Assembly (NCBI RefSeq): GCF_014873145.1 | Contig: NZ_JADBEK010000001.1 | Coordinates: forward strand, 9,300,001 to 9,364,000 | Length of the DNA stretch: 64,000 bases | Source: Nonomuraea angiospora | GTDB lineage: Bacteria > Actinomycetota > Actinomycetes > Streptosporangiales > Streptosporangiaceae | Direction of reading: 5' to 3' | Shown here: positions 58,695 through 64,000 of the stretch, in pieces | Position numbering within the stretch: position 1 is the stretch's first letter | Layout of the letters: every line of letters begins with the position of its first letter | Notes under the pieces: model-generated | The model's input: only the letters and a program-made list of their open reading frames with translations | Databases searched by the model: none | What the model was told of the DNA's origin: nothing | Position numbers and translations under genes: made by a program

Positions 58695-61355
58695 ATGGAG
58701 ATCCCCCCGATCGAGGACCGCCTGAGCCTGGAGTGCGAGGTGCTCGTCGTCGGCGGCGGCACCGCGGGCACGATGGCCGCGATCACCGCCGCCGAGCGCG
58801 GCGCCGACGTCCTGCTGCTGGAGAAGGCGCACGTACGGCACAGCGGCGCGCTGGCCATGGGCATGGACGGCGTCAACAACGCCGTCATCCCCGGCAAGGC
58901 CACCCCCGAGGACTACGTCGCCGAGATCACCAGGGCCAACGACGGCGTCGTCAACCAGAAGACGATCTACCAGACCGCCACGAGGGGCCACGCGATGGTC
59001 CGGCGCCTGGAGCGGTACGGCGTGAAGTTCGACAAGGACGAGTACGGCGAGTACGCGGTGCGCAGGGTGCACCGCTCGGGCAGCTACGTCCTGCCGATGC
59101 CCGAGGGCAAGGACGTCAAGAAGGTCCTCTACCGGGTGCTGCGCCGCCGCGACATCAGGGAACGGGTCCGCATCGAGAACCGCGTCATGCCGGTCAGGGT
59201 CCTCACCTCGAACGGCCGGGCGGTCGGGGTCGCCGGGTTCGACACCAGGTCGGGGCGGTTCGTCACGGTGCGGGCCGGCGCCGTGATCCTGGCCACCGGC
59301 GCCAGCGGGCGGCTCGGGCTGCCGGCCAGCGGCTACCTCTACGGCACGTACGAGAACCCCACCAACGCCGGCGACGGCCACGCCATGGCCTACCACGCGG
59401 GCGCGGAGCTCAGCGGCATCGAGTGCTTCCAGATCAACCCGCTCATCAAGGACTACAACGGCCCGGCCTGCGCGTACGTGGCCAACCCGTTCGGCGGCTA
59501 CCAGGTCAACAACCAGGGGGAGCGGTTCGTCGACTCCGACTACTGGTCGGGGCAGATGATGTCCGAGGTCGCCGCCGAGATCGCCTCGGCCCGCGGGCCG
59601 ATCTACCTCAAGCTCACCCACCTGCCCGAGGAGACGATCTCCGCGGTGGAGGGCATCCTGCACACCACCGAGCGCCCCACCCGCGGCACCTTCCACGCCG
59701 GGCGCGGCCACGACTACCGCACCCACGACGTGGAGATGCACATCTCCGAGATCGGCCTGTGCGGCGGCCACTCCGCCTCGGGGGTCTGGGTGGACGAGCA
59801 CGGCGCCACCACCGTGCCGGGCCTGTACGCGGCCGGCGACCTGGCCTGCGTGCCGCACAACTACATGATCGGCGCGTTCGTCTTCGGCGACCTGGCAGGG
59901 GCGCACGCGGCCGAGCACCACGTCCGGCCGCAGGACCTGCCGGAGGACCAGATCGCGGAGGCGCACGCGCTGGTCTACCGCCCGCTGGCCAACCCCGACG
60001 GGCCGCCGCAGCAGCAGGTGGAGTACAAGCTGCGCCGCTTCGTCAACGACTACGTGGCCCCGCCGAAGACGGCCGCCAAGCTGGACATCGCGCTGGAGTC
60101 GTTCGAGCGGATGCGCGAGGAGATCGCGGCGATGGGCGCGCGTACCCCGCACGAGCTGATGCGCTGCGCGGAGGTCACGTTCATCCGCGACTGCGCCGAG
60201 ATGGCCGCCCGGTCCTCGCTCACCCGCACCGAGAGCCGGTGGGGTCTCTACCACGAGCGCGCCGACCTGCCCGGCCGCGACGACAGCACGTGGCTGTTCC
60301 ACCTGAACCTCCGCAAGCGGGCCGACGGCGCGATGGAGTTCGTCAAGCGGCCGGTGGAGCCGTACCTGGTGCCCGTGCCCGAGTTCGAGCCGGTCGCGGG
60401 CGAGCCGGTGCTGCTGGGCGCGCAGTCGGCCGCCACCGTGCGGCGCCCGGACGGCGTGCGCGAGGAGCGGGCGGCCGTGGGCCGCTCGCCCCGGATCCTG
60501 GAGCTGCACCGGCTGGCCGAGGAGCAGCCCGACGTGCGGCGGCTCGCCCCCTACCTCGCCGACCCCGACCCCAAGGTGCGGCGGGCCGCCATCGCCACGC
60601 TGACCGAGACCGTCCCCGAGGGGGCGGGGGAGGCGCTGGTCGCCGCGCTCGGCGACGGCCACGGCACGGTGCGGCGGGCCGCGGCGACCGGGCTGAGGGA
60701 GCTGGTCGAGGTGCTGCCCGCCACCCCCTCGCTGGGCGCGGCCCTGGCCGGGTGCCTGACCGGCGCGGACGCGGTCGTCCGGGCCACCGCGCTCGACGTG
60801 CTGCGCGCGCTGCGGCTCGGCGACAGGGAGGCGTTCGCGGCGGGGATCGGCGACCCCGACCGCCGGGTGCGCATCGAGGCGATCCGCGGGCTGGTCTCGC
60901 TCGACGAGGCCGACCTGGTGGCCACGGCCGCCGCCGATCCGTCGCGCGAGGTGCGGGTATGGGTGGCGAAGGGCCTCGGCCTCATCGGCAAACCGGCAGG
61001 GTCGCTGGCGGTGCTCGCGGACGACGCCGACCCGCTGGTCAGGGCCGCCGCGCTGGAGGCGTCCGGCGCCGTGGGCGTCCCGCTGGAGTCGCGGGCCGTC
61101 AAGGGGCTGGAGGACCCCGACTGGCAGGTACGCGTGGGCGCGGCCCGCTGCCTGGCCGCCGCGGACCCGGCGACGGCGATCGAGCCGCTGGTCGGGGCCC
61201 TCTCGGACGCCAACCAGGATGTACGCAAGGCCGCCGTGCTCGCCCTCACCCCCTGGGCGACCGCCTCCGAGGCGGCCGCCGGACTGCGCGCCGTCGTTGA
61301 CGATCCGGACGCCGACGTACGGGCCTACGCCCGCCGGGCGATCGGGAACGGCTAG
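58695..61355 (+). CDS. AprA/AsfA-like flavoprotein with C-terminal HEAT repeats
   Basis: This 886-residue protein starts directly after the ATPase stop. Residues 10-575 are a fumarate reductase/adenylylsulfate-reductase-type flavoprotein: FAD loop 'VLVVGGGTAGTMAAITAAERG', 'EKAHVRHSGALAMGMDGVNN', 'VPGLYAAGDLACVPHNYMIGAFVFGDLAG', and an AprA-like C-terminal part 'RTESRWGLYHERADLPGRDDSTWLFHLNLRK'. From about residue 612 come six or more HEAT/PBS-lyase repeats ('PDVRRLAPYLADPDPKVRRAAIATL'). It likely takes electrons from the ferredoxin to process an imported sulfur compound, by analogy with AsfAB. The substrate is not established. Confidence 0.85.
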   Translation: MEIPPIEDRLSLECEVLVVGGGTAGTMAAITAAERGADVLLLEKAHVRHSGALAMGMDGVNNAVIPGKATPEDYVAEITRANDGVVNQKTIYQTATRGHAMVRRLERYGVKFDKDEYGEYAVRRVHRSGSYVLPMPEGKDVKKVLYRVLRRRDIRERVRIENRVMPVRVLTSNGRAVGVAGFDTRSGRFVTVRAGAVILATGASGRLGLPASGYLYGTYENPTNAGDGHAMAYHAGAELSGIECFQINPLIKDYNGPACAYVANPFGGYQVNNQGERFVDSDYWSGQMMSEVAAEIASARGPIYLKLTHLPEETISAVEGILHTTERPTRGTFHAGRGHDYRTHDVEMHISEIGLCGGHSASGVWVDEHGATTVPGLYAAGDLACVPHNYMIGAFVFGDLAGAHAAEHHVRPQDLPEDQIAEAHALVYRPLANPDGPPQQQVEYKLRRFVNDYVAPPKTAAKLDIALESFERMREEIAAMGARTPHELMRCAEVTFIRDCAEMAARSSLTRTESRWGLYHERADLPGRDDSTWLFHLNLRKRADGAMEFVKRPVEPYLVPVPEFEPVAGEPVLLGAQSAATVRRPDGVREERAAVGRSPRILELHRLAEEQPDVRRLAPYLADPDPKVRRAAIATLTETVPEGAGEALVAALGDGHGTVRRAAATGLRELVEVLPATPSLGAALAGCLTGADAVVRATALDVLRALRLGDREAFAAGIGDPDRRVRIEAIRGLVSLDEADLVATAAADPSREVRVWVAKGLGLIGKPAGSLAVLADDADPLVRAAALEASGAVGVPLESRAVKGLEDPDWQVRVGAARCLAAADPATAIEPLVGALSDANQDVRKAAVLALTPWATASEAAAGLRAVVDDPDADVRAYARRAIGNG

Positions 61356-61753
61356 CCGGCGGCGGGGTCCTTGGCCGCCGTGGTGACGACGTCGGCGAGC
61401 GTGACTTCGGTCAGCAGGGCGTGCTCGTGCTCGCGCATCGCCGTCCAGATGTCGGTGAGCGGGCCGGCCACGCCGGGGAAGCGCTCTATCTCCTCCTCGA
61501 TCCCCTCCGTCACGCGGATGACGTCGGCGAGGGTGATCTCCTCGGCCGGCCGGGCCAGCCAGTAGCCCCCGTCAGGTCCCCGCTGGCTGCGCACGAGCCC
61601 GGCCCGGCGCAGCTGCAGCAGGATGTTGTCACAGAACCGGCGCGGGATGTCCTGGCTGGAGGCGATCTTCTCGGCGGGCACCGGGCCGGGCGGCGCCGCC
61701 GCGAGGGCGACGGCGGCGCGCAGGGCGTAGTGAGTTCGGGCAGAGATCCGCAT
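61352..61753 (-). CDS. Rrf2-family regulator lacking cluster cysteines
   Basis: This 133-residue protein starts at ATG 61753 inside the cysA stop (TGATG). The HTH is 'RISARTHYALRAAVALA' with 'SSQDIPRRFCDNILLQLRRAGLVRSQRGPDGGYWLARP', and the helical dimer part ends at 'EVTLADVVTTAA'. Rrf2 proteins such as IscR carry three cysteines for an iron-sulfur cluster in the loop after the HTH; here there is only one Cys, in the HTH. It therefore resembles CymR-type sulfur/cysteine repressors. It is the last gene of the sulfate ABC operon. Confidence 0.88.
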   Translation of the reverse strand: MRISARTHYALRAAVALAAAPPGPVPAEKIASSQDIPRRFCDNILLQLRRAGLVRSQRGPDGGYWLARPAEEITLADVIRVTEGIEEEIERFPGVAGPLTDIWTAMREHEHALLTEVTLADVVTTAAKDPAAG

Positions 61754-62724
61754 CACGCCGTGGTCGTGCTCAGGGCCAGGGAGCGGGCGGCCGGGCTGGG
61801 CCACACGTGGATTACCTGGTCCGGACGCAGGTTCAGGCGTTCGACGGTGCTCCGGGTGACCTGGGCCCAGGCCTCCTGGCCGTCGATGAGCAGCTCCACG
61901 CGCACCTCGAAGCCGAGGCGGACGACCCGGGTGACAGTGGCGGCGACGCTGCCGTTCTCGGGGGCGGTGCCGATCTCGATGTCGTGCGGGCGGACCAGGT
62001 GGCCGTCCAGCTCGGTGACCGGACCGAGGAAGCGCATCACGAACGGGTCGGCCGGGTTGTCGTAGACCTCCGTGGGGCTGCCGATCTGCTTCACCTGACC
62101 ATCGGCCAGCACGACGATGGTGTCGGCGACCTCGATCGCCTCCTCCTGGTCGTGGGTGACGAAGACGGTGGTGACGTGAACCTCGTCGTGCAGGCGGCGC
62201 AGCCAGGTCCGCAGCTCCTTGCGCACCTGGGCGTCCAGGGCGCCGAAGGGCTCGTCGAGCAGCAGGACCTGCGGCTCGACCGCCAGCGCGCGGGCCAGGG
62301 CCATGCGCTGGCGCTGGCCGCCGGACAGCTGGGCCGGGTAGCGGTCGGCGAAGCTCTCCAGATGGACCAGCTCCAGCAGCTCCATCACGCGCTTGCGGGT
62401 CTCGTCCTTGGGGCGTTTGCGGATCTCCAAGCCGAAGGCGACGTTCTTGAACACGGTCATGTGCTTGAACGCCGCGTAGTGCTGGAAGACGAAGCCGACG
62501 TTGCGGCGCTGGGGTGACAGCCTGGTGGCGTCCACGCCGGAGATCAGCACGGTGCCCGTGTCGGGGGTCTCCAGCCCGGCGATGACGCGCAGCAGCGTCG
62601 ACTTGCCGCCGCCGCTGGGGCCGAGCAGCGCGGTCAGGGATCCGGGGGCCACGTCGATGGAGACGTCGCTCAGCACCGGCGTTCCCCCGAACGCCTTGTT
62701 GACGCCGCTTACTTGGATGGCCAT
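61753..62724 (-). CDS. cysA: Sulfate-type ABC importer ATPase
   Basis: This 323-residue ATPase starts at ATG 62724. It has Walker A '[18 protein letters not shown]', Q-loop '[23 protein letters not shown]' and signature '[16 protein letters not shown]', Walker B '[14 protein letters not shown]' and a TOBE-type tail ('[27 protein letters not shown]'). This is the CysA pattern for sulfate and thiosulfate uptake. It sits after the CysW-type gene and overlaps the Rrf2 gene by one base. Confidence 0.93.
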   Translation of the reverse strand: MAIQVSGVNKAFGGTPVLSDVSIDVAPGSLTALLGPSGGGKSTLLRVIAGLETPDTGTVLISGVDATRLSPQRRNVGFVFQHYAAFKHMTVFKNVAFGLEIRKRPKDETRKRVMELLELVHLESFADRYPAQLSGGQRQRMALARALAVEPQVLLLDEPFGALDAQVRKELRTWLRRLHDEVHVTTVFVTHDQEEAIEVADTIVVLADGQVKQIGSPTEVYDNPADPFVMRFLGPVTELDGHLVRPHDIEIGTAPENGSVAATVTRVVRLGFEVRVELLIDGQEAWAQVTRSTVERLNLRPDQVIHVWPSPAARSLALSTTTA

Positions 62725-62729
62725 GAGGT

Positions 62730-63512
62730 TCAGCCCTTCGGGCGCAGGATCTTGGTGAGCAGGAGCGTGACGACCGCCACCAGCGCGAGCGCGGTCGCGG
62801 CGGCGAAGGCGGAGGCTTCGTCGAAGTTCTGGAAGCGTTCCTCCACGAACAGGGTCAGCGTCTGGGTCTTCTCGACCAGGCGGCCGGAGACGACGGCGAC
62901 CGCGCCGTACTCGCCCAGCGCCCGGGCCAGGCACAGCACGACGCCGTAGGCGAGCGCCCAGCGGATCCCGGGGATGGTGATGCGGCGGAAGGTCTGCCAG
63001 GGGCCGGCGCCGAGCGTGCGGGCCGCCTGCTCCTGCTCGTCCCCGAGCTCCTCCAGTACGGGGATCACCTCCCGGATGACCAGGGGCAGGGAGATGAAGA
63101 CGGCCGCCATGACCATGCCGGGAACGGAGAAGATGATCTGGACACCGAGGTTCTCCAGCCAGCCGCCCACAGGGGCGAAGCGGCCGTAGACCAGGATCAG
63201 CGCCAGGCCCACCACGACCGGGGAGACGGCCATGGGCAGGTCGATGAGGGCGTTCAGCAGCCGCTTGCCGGGGAAGTCATGCCGTACCAGGAGAATCGCG
63301 GTGCCGACCCCGAAGACGGTGTTGGCCAGCACGGCCCAGAACGCGACGATCAGGGTGACGCGGAAGGCCGACTGGGCCTGGGGCGTGGTGAGCGCCTCCA
63401 GCACCGGGCCGAGACCGTTCTCGAAGGTGCGCCAGCCGATGAGCACGACCGGCAGCACGAGCAGGAACAGTAGGTAGAGGAGGGCGAGCGCGCGGAGTCC
63501 GTATTTAGCCAC
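62730..63512 (-). CDS. cysW: Sulfate-type ABC permease
   Basis: This 260-residue inner-membrane protein starts at GTG 63512. It has six spans and the coupling motif '[28 protein letters not shown]' in the form '[20 protein letters not shown]'. '[25 protein letters not shown]' opens the first span, as in CysW. It overlaps the CysT gene by 8 bases and partners it in a heterodimeric sulfate channel. Confidence 0.92.
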   Translation of the reverse strand: MAKYGLRALALLYLLFLLVLPVVLIGWRTFENGLGPVLEALTTPQAQSAFRVTLIVAFWAVLANTVFGVGTAILLVRHDFPGKRLLNALIDLPMAVSPVVVGLALILVYGRFAPVGGWLENLGVQIIFSVPGMVMAAVFISLPLVIREVIPVLEELGDEQEQAARTLGAGPWQTFRRITIPGIRWALAYGVVLCLARALGEYGAVAVVSGRLVEKTQTLTLFVEERFQNFDEASAFAAATALALVAVVTLLLTKILRPKG

Positions 63513-64000
63513 GGCGGCTGCCCCATCGCTGCAGCAAGTCCAGCAGGACCAGCGTGACCAGGGCGACGACGAGCAGGACCGTGGAGACCGCCGCCGCGCC
63601 GACCGGGTTGTCGGTTTCGATCTGACCGAAGATTTGCACCGAGGCCACCTGGGTCTTGAACGGGAGGTTTCCCGAGATCAGCACGACGGAGCCGATCTCG
63701 GCCATCGATCGGGAGAACGCCAGCGCGGTGCCCGACAACATGGCCGGCACCAGGTTGGGCAGGATGACGCGCCGGAAGATCTGCGCCGTGCTCGCGCCGA
63801 GCGAGGCCGCGGCCTGCTCCATGTCCCTGTCGAGCTCCAGCAGGACCGGCTGGACGGTGCGCACCACGAACGGGAGCGTGACGAACAGCAGGGCCAGCAC
63901 CACGCCGGCGCGGCTGTAGGCCAGGTCGAGGCCGAGCGGGCTCTTCGGGCCGTACAGCGCCAGCAGCACCAGCCCGGCGACGATCGTGGGCAGCGCGAAA
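63505..64000 (-). CDS. cysT: Sulfate-type ABC permease, partial
   Basis: Only the last 164 codons are inside the window; the start lies beyond 64000. It shows 'FALPTIVAGLVLLALYGPKSPLGLDLAYSRAGVVLALLF', 'ELDRDMEQAAASLGASTAQIFRRVILPNL' (coupling loop) and 'GSVVLISGNLPFKTQVASVQIFGQIE', the CysT signature. A substrate-binding gene would be expected upstream, outside the window. Confidence 0.9.
   Translation of the reverse strand, partial: FALPTIVAGLVLLALYGPKSPLGLDLAYSRAGVVLALLFVTLPFVVRTVQPVLLELDRDMEQAAASLGASTAQIFRRVILPNLVPAMLSGTALAFSRSMAEIGSVVLISGNLPFKTQVASVQIFGQIETDNPVGAAAVSTVLLVVALVTLVLLDLLQRWGSRRG

Noticed and set aside
57867..60662. A 931-codon minus-strand frame opposite the ABC ATPase and flavoprotein
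   Set aside because: Antisense of genes with full catalytic motifs on the plus strand; composition typical of a GC-driven shadow.

Overview
This is high-GC DNA packed with GTG and ATG starts, overlapping stop/start codons and many TetR, LysR, GntR and LuxR regulators. It looks like a soil actinomycete chromosome, most likely Streptosporangiales (Nonomuraea-like). That placement is inferred from codon and gene style; no rRNA or other taxonomic marker is present. I see no tRNA, rRNA, CRISPR array, phage or insertion sequence.

Layout. 1-4.9 kb: an acyl-CoA/steroid side-chain operon (ligase fragment, DUF35 Zn-ribbon/OB protein, two thiolase-fold proteins, acyl-CoA ligase). 4.9-11.5 kb: one 2208-residue protein with a degenerate trypsin-like domain, a P-loop NTPase and many TPRs. 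11.6-18.5 kb: LysE exporter, LysR regulator, cysteine-dioxygenase-like enzyme, alpha/beta hydrolase, ArsR, SnoaL-like protein, TetR, a secreted protein and an M20 peptidase. 18.7-21.3 kb: class III aminotransferase and alanine dehydrogenase. 21.3-26 kb: Sel1-repeat protein, TauE-like/cupredoxin fusion, SHOCT protein, double AsnC regulator, NmrA-like protein. 26-31.7 kb: gamma-glutamyltransferase, a NarL-type two-component pair, a monooxygenase relic sharing a palindromic bidirectional promoter with an HTH/Clp-N pair, a methyltransferase and a VOC protein. 31.7-37.6 kb: Baeyer-Villiger-type monooxygenase, a repeat-rich gene-free stretch, SURF1, small membrane proteins, a pseudokinase, arylamine N-acetyltransferase. 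37.7-41.9 kb: OmpR-type regulator and a histidine kinase fused in frame to a DUF4153-type membrane protein. 41.9-46.2 kb: a D-amino-acid salvage operon (N-acyl-D-amino-acid deacylase, D-threonine-aldolase/D-serine-dehydratase-like PLP enzyme, RidA, uncharacterised TIM-barrel-like protein). 46.2-54.2 kb: TetR/LysE, a large ATPase-LuxR regulator, TetR, proline-rich membrane protein, AraC, FMN reductase. 54.8-64 kb: a sulfur locus made of a GntR-led operon (ferredoxin, sulfonate-type ABC importer, AprA/AsfA-like flavoprotein with a C-terminal HEAT array) converging on a sulfate-type CysTWA operon that ends in an Rrf2 regulator.

The most interesting items are the ferredoxin/flavoprotein-HEAT/ABC sulfur locus, the giant pseudoprotease-NTPase-TPR protein, the kinase-DUF4153 fusion that still carries a start site at the junction, the symmetric promoter beside a monooxygenase relic, the D-amino-acid operon with an orphan barrel protein, and two convergent gene junctions where the 3' ends of both genes have been tandemly duplicated. 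All calls come from reading the sequence and translations; no database search was run.
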